Shown: piece after piece, positions 27,601 to 40,583 of the stretch | Layout: each line of letters opens with the position of its first letter | How positions within the stretch are numbered: the stretch's first letter is position 1 | From: Rallus limicola | Taxonomy: Eukaryota > Chordata > Aves > Gruiformes > Rallidae | Direction: 5' to 3' | NCBI GenBank assembly: GCA_022605955.1 | Contig: JAKCOZ010000020.1 | Coordinates: 9,723,001-9,787,000, forward strand | Length of the DNA stretch: 64,000 nucleotides | Notes under the pieces: generated by a model | What the model was told of the DNA's origin: nothing | Seen by the model: the letters and a program-made list of their open reading frames with translations, nothing else | The model's database searches: none | Made by a program: the position numbers and the translations under genes

Positions 27601-30600
27601 CTTTACAGCCAGTGCACCAGCAACAGGAGGGCCAGACCTGTGTGCCCCTGGCCACAAAGTCCACAACCGTGCCCCCAGCTTGCCCTCACAATGCCCTACC
27701 TCCCCCTGACTTTTCATGGTCAAACGTCTTTGTGGCCACGCTTCCAAAAAAATCAGGATACAGCCAGCAGGACAACCAACTTAAACCTAACACTAACCAC
27801 ACACTGTAGACAGACATGCTGCCTTCAGCCATGCCCAAGGCTGGCAGCTGGAGGGCCACCAGCCGAGCAGCCCCTTCCTCTCCAGACTGCAAGGGAGGGC
27901 TGGCCAGGAGCTTCCTCAGAGCTCAAGCACAGGGAGGTACAGCTCCACTTCTGCTTTGAGCCTACAGCCTTCATGTTTTATTCAGGTTCCTTCATCTCCA
28001 TCCCACTCCCTGGCAGTGGGAGCAATGCCCAACAAGAACCAGGCATGAGCCAAATCTCCTGTAAGCCAACAACCTCAGGGTGAAGGAGGTGACGGGTGGG
28101 GGGAACAACCATGGCTAGCACTGTCCTTCCAATATTCACTACTTCAGCTTCGGCTGTGGCATGTCCACTCAGTGCACCCAGCCACCACATCCCCAGCAGC
28201 ACAGCTCACACCTCCCACCCTGGGGAGGATGACAGAGGAGCAGGGAGACAGCAGCAGCAGACAGAGGAAGCACACCCCTGCCATTTCCTGCAGTTTGTTA
28301 ATCTGCACTGAGCAGCTGCAAACCCCAGACCGGGGCATGGCTCAATGGCGTTACCGACACACCGTGATGGCAAAGCTCTGCCCAGCTGCCCCATCCCTGC
28401 GCCTGGCCAAGGAGGGGGCCCGGTGCAGGGGAGACAGGACTACAGCTCCTGCATTCGAGCCCGAAATCCCAGTCACAGTTAAACTGTGGTTTTTCCAGTT
28501 CTCATGGGAATGAGCAGCTCAGTCCAGCCATGCTGAAGGGGCGATGACTGGCCCTGGCTGGTCAGCTCTGGAGACAGCCTGAAGTGGTGTCACAAGCAAT
28601 TAATATGACTCAGAACACCCCCCTCAGCATCCCAAGGAAAGGCATCCTTTACCCAAAAAGGAGAAAGATAAATAAGGAGAAAAAATAAAGTACGACATTA
28701 AAAGGTAAAATGCACCCCTTGTTCCCACTACAGCCAGCTCCCTTGGCAGCCCCCGGTCAGAAAGGAAAGGCAGGATCAATCCCCTTCATCAGAAACAGCT
28801 TATAAAACACACAGGGGTATCTAAACTCACTTGACAAGGGGGCATAAATCTGTACCCAGGAGGAAATCGAGTTTTCTCCACTATAGATCCGACACAGATT
28901 ACATAATGAGGCGCTTCCTTGCCCACACCACACAAACACAGGCTGCCTGCATGCAGAAAAATACATGTATATAGTTTTCTTTAAAAAATCTACCACCCAT
29001 TTCACCTCCCCCTCACTTCAAGCAGTGAAAACAGTTTCTGTCCAGCCATCACGTGAGACTTAAGCAGAAATGACAAGAAAAGCAGCTTTGTGCAACTCTC
29101 CCTGCAATTTCCCCATCTATGATGTACATGGAAAGCAGAGAGAGACGGAGAATTCGACAACATGCAGCGGATGAATAAAATGGACAGTAACAATACAGAG
29201 CATATATACATCATGCACATGGACCTGCATACCAGCCACCACTGCCTGCTTCTCTCCAGCTTGGCACTCAGCTGCTCTTTGTCAGGGTTTATTAACAAGG
29301 TATCTGAAAAATAATAGGAGTGACCCCCTAAAGGAAGGTTGTTCCCTGCTGCTCCTCTGACGTTGCAAGATTCCCTCTTTAACAGTGATCTAGTACCCCA
29401 GCCCTGACTCACGCTGGTTTGATGCAAACCTGTAAATACCATACTACGTGTATAATACCTTTTTTTTTTTTAAATACAAGGACTTTAGAGTGACTCAGAC
29501 TAGTCCTGGCAGCAATTACAGCACCTCCATGCAAAGCTCCCCCGGTTATTCCAGTTATGACCCCTGTAAGTATCACCCTCTGCTCTTTTTGAAGCAGCCT
29601 TTCACACTGATGCCTAAACTGTAATTTGCTTTTGTGTTTCCCAAGATCTGAGACTTGCACTAGCACAATCTCTCACACGCACATTCAACCCACAACACAG
29701 GTTAAACGGTGCACCACCAAGTTCTAGGGAAGCAAACTGCTCCTATTCTGGCTATGCACCTTCGGAAGTGTGGGTGGGTTTGGGGTTGGGTGGTTTCAAA
29801 ACTGAAACCAAACAACCTCCTGTTTTGTTTTAAGTCTGGATCCACCACTGAAAAGCCTTCCAGGACACCTGTCCCCAGAAGCCTGGTATTACTCCACAAG
29901 TCTCCTAAATGGGTATGAAAAGCCTTTGAGATTTTCCAGCTCAAAAACACACGGGAACAATTAATGGCATAACGAAATGATGAGCTGTGTTTGTGGAAGG
30001 GGCCAGGAACCAAGAACAACCTACAGACACTCATCCAGACATACCCACACTGGAGGAGAATCGGTCTTTCAGGTTTTCATCTTTCCCCTCATGGAAGATT
30101 AAAAATTAATTTTGAATCTTGTCACCAAAAAGCTTTAAGACAGTGGATCCACTGAAAATACATCTCTAGCTACCAGTTATAAAATCATATCACAAGGCCA
30201 CCAAGGCAGTTTTCCCCTACAAAAATTCATCAGCATACACACGAACCTCATCCCATCCCTCCAATATTTACACAGTAGACAGAAAGGCTTGGGGTGGGGG
30301 GGGAGGCAGTGGGAAGTAACCCTCTGTCTGTGTAGATCAGGGTTTCTACTGCAGTTGGCAGCCCTCCGGAAGACGTGAGGCAGAAATCCCAAGGGCAGTG
30401 CGCTTGGGAAGGGATCTGCTCTGGGCAGCTCTGCAAGCACTCTCACATCCTTCCTTCCGCAGCCCGGCCACACCAGCGAGCCAGGCGCGAGCTACGTTCT
30501 TGGGGACAATGAATTCACACGTGTGTACAGAACCCAGGAGAGGCAAGGAACGGTGAGTGGGGATGATACGATCAGAGCAACCTATTGCCTTCCTATGCTG

Positions 30601-33600
30601 AGGTCTGGGCTTCCCAGCTGATGAAGCTGAAGGGTGGGGGGAGGAAAGAATTTCAAACATAACATAGAAAAAGGTGGGGGAGGAGAGAACAGCGACAGCC
30701 GAAGGATGTTTTGCAGCCAAAGATGCTTTTTACTGCTACAGGACCAAAGATTTGGTTACTAAGCAGGTGGAGAGAAGACAATTTTAACATGAACAGCTGA
30801 GAGACTGATTTGAGAATGAGAAAAAGCTCGTTTTTACAGAGTTAGGAATTAGAAGCTCTACCCCACATAGCTATTTGTAGGCTAGTAGAATGCACTGGAT
30901 TTCTTGCCTTTATCACCACAAACAAGAGCCTATTTGTAATGTAAAGCTGCAAGTTTACACGGCCAGTACCCATGTCTGTTCCTTTATACTTCATCTCCCA
31001 ATTTTATCATAAACAAACACACAGCTTACAGTTTCCTATAAATTTCATCCTCAAACTCTTCAGAACAAAACACTGTACTTTAATCTTAATGCACTCCCTA
31101 TCAAAAAGATCCCGCATGCAGGGTTTACAACTACTAAGCAGTAGAAGCACTGTGAGATAAGTTATCCCTCTTTTACAGAGGAAACAGAGGAACAGATATT
31201 AAATAACTTATCTATACAGGGGGAAAAGTGACGTGCCCAAATTTTCAACTCTGATTTTTCCAGCCCAGCCTGACTCCCCCATGCCCAAGCTGTGCTCTTG
31301 AGCAACTACTGCACAGAAAATACTTGCCAAGATTAAATTTCACACCCACTGCTAATAAAATGTACACACATGTTCAACAAGCAGGACATGAAAAGCCTCA
31401 CAAGCTTAAACATCTTCAAGGACCTAAGCAAGGTGCTTGTGCACCTGCACTGGTTTGAACAGTAGGTTTGAGGCACAACCAGGGGCTTCTCCAATCAAAA
31501 AAAAAGGTGCAGTACCATCAGAGGTCACCCCAAAAGAACAGGCAAAGGAACAAAAAGGAGTTGACAAGGAATCCAAGACAGGTCCAACTATTTTTAAGTA
31601 CACAGGAGAAGGAAAACACACATGCTTGTGCACAGACGTGCACAGCCACACGCTTTATTTTAGCTGGTATTTGATGGAAAACAAGAAACTCCTTCAGCTA
31701 TCAATCAAGTTGGGTAAGACCATGTGGAGGGAGGCAGATACGACCACCTCCTTGGAACCCACCAGTTTAAGATGAAGATATCGCAAGAAGTATTTTTTCC
31801 TTTAAATACTTCCATTTACAATCTTTATTCCATAATTCCAGCAGAAGACTGCTGAACGTCTGACAAGGCATTGTTTCACAGGCCCTTGAAAAGATTACAT
31901 TTATAAAGCCTCTACCTCTCATCAAAAGCGGAAATGCTTAAGCAGTTTAAATTTGGCGTAGCAAGAAACCTGCATACAGATTAGCTAATTTATTTGCTAT
32001 GATGTTGCGAGATACTGTTTTATTAGCTTAATTTGTCTTTAGCAGCACTGGAGAACAAGGTAACTACAGCTGAGTTGCTGGAGCCCACATGAAGGCGGTG
32101 AAAAAAAAAAAAAAAGGGCTTTGAGAGAGTATCTTGTTATTCTTGCACTTGCAAACTGTTTTTGTTTGCTTGTTTTTAAAGAAAAAGGTTTGCTTATTTG
32201 AAGCAAATGAAGCTTTTAAAAAAGCTACCTGGCTGTTGGCAAATATTTTAGACCATTTCTCCACTTCAAAGACTTTCCATATCAGAGATTCTACAAAGTC
32301 CACAGCACGCTAAATTGACACAAGTCTCCGACAGAAATAGAGCTTACATTTAACCTGCTAGCAGAATTCAGCTACCTGAATAATTAATATTCTTCAAATT
32401 AAGATTTCACTTAACTCTCTGGGCGTACAATACGAAATCTATTACCATTTGTTAATTTTCAGCACACCAGTGGAGTTAAGATCAAAATCAGAGGGCAGAC
32501 ATGGAAACTTGGCACCAGCGAAGACTGAGAGTTTTGACACCGGCTTCAAGTGAGGCAGGATTTCACCCTTGGTCACTCCATGCTGCTTCAGTTTATTTTT
32601 CCTTCTTTCCTCCAGCTCTTTCTTTTTTTCCCTTTCATATCTCTTCTGAAATACATTGCAGCTCCAGCAAGTTCCCAGCCCTTGAACAATGTGTTCTCAA
32701 ACTACGCAGCTGAGAACGCCAATACAAATGAAATCTGTGCTGCAGCTTCTCAGAGCCGGGACCATTTTACATCATCCTGTCAGATATTTAAAAGGAAAAA
32801 AAAAAAAGGAAGGAAAGAAAAGACTACAATAAAAGTGAGCCATCTTGTTTCCTTTGAGTGTGAAAAGGCTTTGAGAGAGAAAAAATACAAAGCAGCTAAT
32901 GGTAATCGGTTACAGAGAAACCCTCATCCGTGCTTTTTCCTTCCAGGGAGCACCAAGCATATGAGACCAAAACGCGACATCAGATCCACGTGAAATTCTG
33001 CACCTAATCTGCAAACCAGTTACCATGACTGCACATGCAAATTGGTCAGATAAAAGCCAGTCAGAGGAATAATTGGCTATTTGGAGGTACAAAATGACTA
33101 ATCTATCACAGCCACCACATAAGTGTTTTTTCCTCTGCTTCATAATTGCACCACTTAATTCTCCAAGTCCAACCTAGTATTTCGAATGCAATATGGTACA
33201 GTAAGTACTGCAACGAAGCAGGAAGCAGGAGAACCTGGGCTCCATCCAGAGCTCCACCCTGGCTGCAACAGGTCCAGACTTCCTTCTGTGTTCCACAGTC
33301 CCCAGCGGGAAGGGACAGGTTTTAAAGGTGACTACAAAATACACACCTATCCCCAGCAGTCTTAAAAGGACCTGTGTAGGGAACTGTCCCCGCTTTGCAG
33401 GAGCCTTAGAAGCCACCAGCACTGAAAACCCCAGCATGGCTTGCATCTCCGCTGTGTGTTACCAATGCCACTTGTCATCAGGACAGGTACTCTCCCCCAA
33501 AGAGAGTACCCTCAAAAACAGACCTTCAGCATTGTGTCAACAGCACTTTCTAAAAATTGCAACTTTGCAGAACTCTCAAGTTCCTGTCTAATAAAAATTT

Positions 33601-35938
33601 AACACAAGTACAAAAACTCAATGCCGTTTAGTCTTTCATTAATTATGACCAGCTTCATAGCAAGTCCTCAGAGCTAAGGCAAGGAGCAAAGCATTAGTTG
33701 TTTCTGCCCTCACCCAGGAAGCAGTGGAAATCAGTGACAAATTATTTCCCTTATTGCTTACTTCAACTGTAATGCCACTTTTACCTACTAAGATACCAGC
33801 TACTTCCCTGCTAGAGGTATCGATAACTTTCTTTTAATGGCTTCTTCACTGGGTATGAAATTCAATCAACTGAAGTAGATTTGTATAAGAATATAGGGAG
33901 CAAAGCCCAACAGGTTTGTATAAAACCTCACACACAAATGTTTAGACTTCAAGGACACACCATGCAAACCTTCTATTAAACACTTCAATAAAAAGTTGAA
34001 GCCTTGAATATTCTCCCTTCTAGGCACAGAGCAAATGGATCAGTTACTAGTAACTGTTGGCTTTCCTTGTGCTTCAGGCGTTCCCACTTGTGAAACAGGC
34101 CCAATAATGTTACTAATCTAGACACTAAGTGTTAAGTCCTACACAGGAGTCCATATACCACTGTTATTTCTTATCTTCTGAGATTGGTAACAGAACATAA
34201 TCCTCTATTTGTATTTTTAGCCCAAAACACAAGTGCTTGACCTTAAAAAGTACATAAGCAAATCAGCCTCCCACCTGCAAAAAGCTGTACCTGCTCATAC
34301 CAAACTAACAGGTGGAGGCAGGATGGAAAAGAACATCTGACATGTGAAACTCTAGGGGAAACAGAGGCAAAAAAACCAGACCTGTATCCAAGACTACTTA
34401 AGTATGAGGTTACCAAGGGAAACTTGCAGGTTTCTTAAAGTTACATTTCAAGTCCATCTTCTCATAGGAGCTGGGAGTCCAGAGTGTAACCAACTGCTCC
34501 TTCTCCTGCAACTAGGGTCAAAAAAGCCCCTGGCTGCACATGTTTCTCCTGTGCATGTCTGGCAGGTGCCTTCCCATCTTCTCTTTCCTTGTGTTTTCTG
34601 ATGAATCCGTATGTGCTGTTGGAGATGGGATTTGGCATGCACACTCAGATGTAAAACCCCTCTGCCCAGATGTGCTAATCCCCTGTGGCAACCCACTTCA
34701 CCACATATGACCTCCAATGGCATGATTTGACAAGGTCAATGACTACTGTGCCACAGAGGTTACTCATGCTCACTGTAGTCTCTGATGGTCCCTCCCCCTC
34801 TTTAATGCAATCAAATGCCTTTTATTTAGAAATTTGTACGATTTATGTACAGTTTTCTCACCCCCACTGCACATCCAGCCTCCACTGAAACCATTTTCTG
34901 CAGCACAGCCAGAGTTTAACTGGGCTCAAACACTGACCTTATCCTCCTGACACTTTCTTCAATCCCTACATGGGATTACAGAAGGGAAAATGACACTGAT
35001 GGGAAGGGCTGCTTCCAGTATAGGCTTCTCCTTCCTACAATGCAGGCACAGGGTACAGTATAGAAAGACAGGAGGAGGAAAAGAGAACAGAAGGCTAAAA
35101 AGAAGGACTTTTTTGTTAACTGAGCTACAAATGCCATTTACAGACTGAGCTACTCCTAGCCGCCTGCCATCGGGAGGGTCGGATACCTCATTCACTCCAA
35201 GAACCAGACCAAGCACAAACAAAAGCTTGTCTCTCCTTTCTCCCTGTCACATCGAAACCAATCAGTGAAAGCAAGGCAGAAAGCAGGTTTTCAGAGCAAT
35301 TAAATTGCAAGTGAAGTTTTATCTTTAGAAGCAATCCATTCTACCCTTAACCACTCCTTGCTATCCCATAAATGACAACATCATCCCAACTTCACAAGCT
35401 TGACTCACACCACTGTCATTCCAGCACCACCATCATTTTACATCATCCATTACAGCAGACCCCCAACTCAGAAGATGACCTAAAACACAGAAAGAATGTG
35501 TAGCTATAATCCTGCTACAAAAGCTCAGGCCATTTTTGCAGTGTTTCTTTAATCAATATACATCTGTTCTGCATCCCCCCCTTCCCCTGGGTCCTGCCTT
35601 CCCCGTGCCAGAAGGGCATTTGCATGGCTGTGCAGCAAGCCAGGTAACAGAACCAGGGCATTAGTTTTCCTGGCAGCATAAATGCTAGTGCTGGCACAAG
35701 GAAGGTAATGGGGACAAGCAGCCAGGGCTAGAAAGGACCATCCCTTCAGCAAAAACATGTACTTCTATCAGATTTAAGTGGTCACAGCCCCAGCTCCCTC
35801 TCCATATTTCTGCAAGCGTGGGAATCAGCAGGCAGTGTGGAAGATCAAGTCGTTGAGCTTTGCAAAAGGGTGTCTGGCTAAACACAGAGCTATTTTCACA
35901 GCTCGTTTCTTCCCTCATCAGCTTCCCCTCCCTTTAAG

Positions 35939-35963
35939 AAAAAAAAAAAGAAAGAAAGAAAAG
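35939..35963. repeat. A11-(GAAA)n purine microsatellite
   Basis: A11 is followed by about three GAAA units and more A; all purine on the plus strand. A comparable purine run (GAAGAA, A10, GAAAGAGAAAAGAAA) lies at about 36,169-36,199. Confidence 0.8.
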
Positions 35964-38900
35964 GAGATTTTAATAAAGGGATTTGGACCCCATCAGTCAC
36001 CACGTTCCCAGGTATGGAGCAAAGGACAGGGCACTGCATGGCACAGGGCTGAGGATGGGCTCCTAGATGGAAGGGTGCTAACGTTTTCTCTGGCAAGGTA
36101 AACAAACCCCACAGTACAAAGATTGAATGACTCCATGGAACAAAAGGGAAAATAAGGTCAAACTGAAAGGAAGAAAAAAAAAAAGAAAGAGAAAAGAAAT
36201 GAAACAAGAAGCAGCTGAGATGAGAGATATGACAGATACAAACACACAAACCAAAAACCCCAACACGCTGCTCACTAGCTCTGAAGCCGAGCACATGGAA
36301 AAAGAGAAGAATTTACTTCAACTGCAGTGTTTGCATAATTGTCACTTTCAATTTTACATAATTCCCTTTTCTACACATTTGTTTCGTGTCTAGGCCGCCA
36401 TGCATGAAATAAATCCCTGTATCGGAGCACGGCCTGTCTGTGCGACACGCAGTGCTAAGGAGATTGGGTTTCCAGTTTATTCCCGTACTACATTCCAAGA
36501 AGGTGTGAACAATGCTTTATCAGACTTAAAATAATATCAACCAAACAGATATCCACCCCAGCCTGGATGTGTTTGCCTAGACAGATTTTTCTAAAACCGT
36601 AAAGCTAAGTATGGCATTACTTAAGCACTAATTAAACACCATTTTCCCCCTTCCCTCTACAGGGCACACAGAACACAGGACAAGCAATCACACCAACAAA
36701 TAATTCAGTCTGAAGTTTTAGGGTTGTTTCTTCCCCCACCCCCAATTAAAATTACATGCATTCACTTTGGGTAGAGGCTCCATTTTCTTCCCATGCAGTG
36801 CTGATACCCAGGCGTCCTATTTAAAAAAGTCCAGATAATGAAATATCAACACTAATTAAGTCTTTTAGACACACACTTTTAGATGCTGTTTAGAAAAACC
36901 TACATCAAGAAGAACAGGGGCAAAGGACGAACTTTCAACGTTACAAGGAGTAGTAGCACTACGGAAGTAGGCACCCAAATTATTATTTAAAAATAGAAAC
37001 AAACCATTTCAATGGCCACGGTCTGAAAGGAACACAACACTATTTCTTTGTTCTGAGCAAACCGGAAAGATTAAATGCTGTTAAACACAGATGATATTTA
37101 AAGCTCATTCAGCTTTAAAGCTTGATGCCATAAAATCAGAAGAGCTAGAAAGTCTCAAAAAAATATATTCTGTATGTCACTGCAAAGGCTTTACCTCTTA
37201 ACGCAGCTGCAACCCAAGCTCTGACCTTCTTGAAAGGTATCTGCAGCCCACAGAAAAAGACATGTGAATGTCTGCAGCTTGGCAGCTGCTTGGGAAGCAC
37301 AAGCAACGGGATGTCGATTCACCCGCTGGGAAAACCTCCAGTCTATTTCTGTTTCTTTCACCAGCATTGGGAATAGACACCAGCATATAAGCTTTTTGGA
37401 AAGGCTTGATCGCCGTGAAGCCCCAAAGCCAGCCGATCCCACCCCTGCACCTTGGCACTCCCAAAAGCAGGCTGTTCCCCGAGCATCATGGGGAAATCCC
37501 ATGCTCACGTTGTGCTCCCTGCCATCAGAAAAGGACCATGATTAATCCCTTCCCAACCCTGAAATATATCCAAGGATGCTACGCTTGATATTTTTGTTCC
37601 CCCAGGTCTGTGTTCTTGCTGGCATGGTTTGTGTGTCAGGTTTATGCTTTAGGCACAGGCTCATTATTCCTACAGTATTCAGCAGAGACCGAGTGAAGAA
37701 TCACATCTTGCTTATGTTCTGAAACGTGCAAAGGTAATACTAGGAAAAACACCAGTGACTTCATCTGCTAAACATTTATAAAAAGGGAATGGGAATTTTA
37801 ACACACACATGCACAAAAGGAGAGGTGTGAAAAAAAATTAATTCATCTATTGCTTAAGACAAAAACCTTTTTCCACCCCCTTGGTTCTTGCTCCTTTTGG
37901 CCAGGTAAGAACACTGAAGCATTGAAAATTCACCCGCTGACAGCTGGCAGAAAATCCAAATTACATGTTTCCATTCAGCCCGGATCTGACGCTTCCTGAA
38001 ATCTGGATCTGTTGGGCCCAAGTTTGAGAGAGGCAGGGTGTGGGTTTACCCGTTTCACTGCAACTCTGTGTTGCTTGCTCACTTCCCAATACCACCATGC
38101 ACAAAGGGGTTGTCTTCCCATCCTGCTGGTACAGCACATGAAGGTAAAAATCTGCCCAGTTGGTAATAAGAGTTAAAAAGAAAGGACCAATCTCTCTGCC
38201 AATACACACAAACCATAAAATAAACCAAATAATCTGATTTTGGATGAATAGCACATTGTACTGAGTGCAGATATAAACACAGCGATTTACATTCTGTCCT
38301 TTCCGAGGTCAAAGCAATATCCTTACAGGTTGTACCGACCTCACAAACACAGAGAAGTTTTGCAAAACACGCCCTGTGCAAGCCACGTATCTTCATGCCA
38401 GGCACCACCCTGAAGACAGGCAGCCAGACGCGGGGTAGGAGTGCAAACCGCAGCCCATCAGCAAACAGCTATTTAGCGAGCTGACCTTCAGGCAGAAATA
38501 CAGTAACCCGACCATGACAAGCCTGACCCTGGGTTGTCTGCAGCGTTCATGCTGGCAGCGGCAAAAAACCCCCACGGGTGTATTTTGACCAGGAAGCACC
38601 AACCAGGGAAGCAGCGAAGACTTCACTCCTGTCCCACAAACAGGCTTCACCACCCACCCACGGGACCCCCCCCACACCTGCCTTGCCCAAGCGACACAAC
38701 AGATTCAATCAAGAGAAATAATTTGAAGAGTTTAAAATCCAGTAGTGCAGCTTGTCTCAGAACTGCAGCACAAGAGCAACACATGCCCAGAGACCAGGAA
38801 CTTCATAAACCCAGCAATGGCAACACTGAGCTCCTCATGGGTGGAAGAAAACCAGGCTATATGCTCAGAACCGAACCATCAATGGATTTCTCAGGACACA

Positions 38901-39985
38901 ACATTGCTGAAGCTAAGAAACCAAAGATACTTTGTCTGGAAACAGCTTGTGTAAACAGTTTGCTTTTTAAAGTAGGGCAAACTTAAGAACTAATTCTTTT
39001 AAAAACAAACCTACACATAGTTGTTCATCTGAAGTATCACCTGGGACTTGACATAGTTGTCCTCCCCCTTTCTCCTTACAGCAGTTTACAACCTCTGTTT
39101 CAGAAATGGCATGTCCCACTCCTGCCAAAACACAGGCTCATTTTCTAACTGAGGCAATGAGGTTTGATGTTATCACAAGGTTCTAGACAACCTCCTATCC
39201 AACAGCTGCTGAAAAGATCGTATTTTCTTGCAAAAAGCCTAAAACTTGCACAGATGACTTCATAACAAGCATGTGAACCTCTTTCTGATCGAGCCCTGCA
39301 AGCACTTTTGCCTAGAAGCAGATAAAATTTTAATTTCTAAGTCACATACTCGATGTGACTTAGTGTCATCCAGTGATGTGGAAGAAATGTCATGAGCTGT
39401 ATGAAATCAAGTTACAGACCATGTGCAGCCCATTTCTGTTTCATTAACCCTTCTCCTGATACTAACAGCATCAGAGATGTCAGCGCCTGTATCAAAGTCA
39501 TCCCAAAATGGTTCTCTCTACACAAGTTACATCGATCCTGCAGATGCAGCCATCTCCATAGCAATGGAAAGGATCCCAGGAAGTCGCTCAACTCCAAACT
39601 CCCATCTGGTACCTTCAAGGCCAGCCTGCGAACAAGAATGCTCCAGCCACTACTCCCCTCACCACCAAACACACACAGGGGGCTGCTCAGAGAGCATTAC
39701 TCAGGCCTGAACAGGGTTATCAGTTTGTTTGGTGTAATCAACATTACCACGTGCACATTATAATGAACGTACAGACATCTGCAGAGTTTGATGGATGAGC
39801 TGATAACGGGAAACTTACAAAATCCATCTGGTCAGAAACCCATTGTCATTTTCAACTAAAAAACTAAAATTAGCAAACTCCCATCACAACTTGGTACTAT
39901 TTAGTTCCCAAGTAGAATACCAGAGTAAATGATACTCTTCTTTTCCTGGACACATCTTGCAAAATACTCCGAAACTTGACACTAA

Positions 39986-39990
39986 TAGCA
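39986..39990. repeat. Left target-site duplication TAGCA of the 40-kb solo LTR
   Basis: TAGCA directly precedes the TG of the LTR and is repeated exactly after its terminal CA at 40,579-40,583. It confirms both element boundaries. Confidence 0.9.
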
Positions 39991-40578
39991 TGTCCTGGTT
40001 TCAGTCAGGATAGAGTTAATTTCATTTGTAGCAGCGGATGGAATGCTGTGTTTGGGAGTTAAAATGAAAACAGTGCTGATAACACCCTGATGTTTTTAGT
40101 TGCAGTCAGACAGTCAATGCCAGGACAGGCGACCCAGATGGGCCAAAGAGAGTATTCCATGCCAATTACGTCCTGCCCAGGATAAAGGGGGGCTGATGGG
40201 AGGAAGAAGGGGCGGTTCCGGGACGCGAGCGGCCGGGACGCGAGGGTCTTGGGGGACGGTCGGGTTCCGGGACGGCTCTGGGTGGTACGGCCTGAGTTGT
40301 GTGGTTCGGTGAGAAACTGCATTGTGTATCAATATTTTCATATTCTTTTGCTCTATAGTCCTGTTAGCATTGTATATATTTTATTTTTCTGTTATCTTAG
40401 TAAACTATCCTTATCCCAACCCACGGGCCTCTTAGTTTCTTGGTTTTGGAGTTATTTGCCCCTTCCTTTTCCCTTCCCTTGTTTCCCCCCTCCCCTTTTT
40501 CCCTTTTCTCCTGCTCTTTTACTTTAAGGAGCAGGCAGCTGCGTGGATCTCGGCCCAAGCCGGGGTGAAACCACGACA
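39991..40578 (+). mobile_element. Solo LTR, avian ERVL type, intact with target-site duplication
   Basis: The 588-bp element starts TGTCCTGGTTTCA and ends TGAAACCACGACA; the ends are inverted repeats with 12 of 13 matches (TGTCCTGGTTTCA against TGTCGTGGTTTCA). It is flanked by an exact 5-bp duplication TAGCA (39,986-39,990 and 40,579-40,583), the size expected for ERVL-type integration. The opening (CAGGATAGAGTTAATTTC) and the 3' part (TTAGTAAACTATCCTTATCCCAACCCACGGGC) match the LTR family common in bird genomes, as I remember it. No internal gag, pol or env sequence lies beside it, so it is a product of LTR-LTR recombination. A CpG-dense core lies at 40,211-40,312. It is antisense to FBRSL1 in intron 1. 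Confidence 0.9.
40211..40275 (+). repeat. CpG-rich short tandem repeats inside the solo LTR
   Basis: GGGACGCGAG occurs at 40,220 and 40,235 (15-bp spacing) and GGTTCCGGGACG at 40,214 and 40,263. The region is dense in CpG within an otherwise CpG-poor intron, suggesting little methylation decay and so a fairly young insertion. It sits in the U3/R part of the LTR, where promoter elements lie in this class (inference). Confidence 0.75.
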
Positions 40579-40583
40579 TAGCA
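40579..40583. repeat. Right target-site duplication TAGCA of the 40-kb solo LTR
   Basis: Exact copy of the left 5-bp duplication at 39,986-39,990. Confidence 0.9.

Larger units (their letters stand above)
23223..39985. other. Intron 1 segment: no gene recognised
   Basis: Non-coding sequence with homopolymers and microsatellites: A12 at 24,569-24,580 inside an A/C-rich stretch, T12 at 29,460-29,471, A15 at 32,101-32,115, A12 at 32,796-32,807, and A11 plus (GAAA)n at 35,939-35,963 with a similar purine run at 36,170-36,200. The longest frames (about 150 codons) show no protein family features. Confidence 0.55.

Noticed and set aside
39991..40583. A complete endogenous retrovirus at the 40-kb LTR
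   Set aside because: Only one LTR is present between the two TAGCA duplications, with no internal coding region, so it is a solo LTR.
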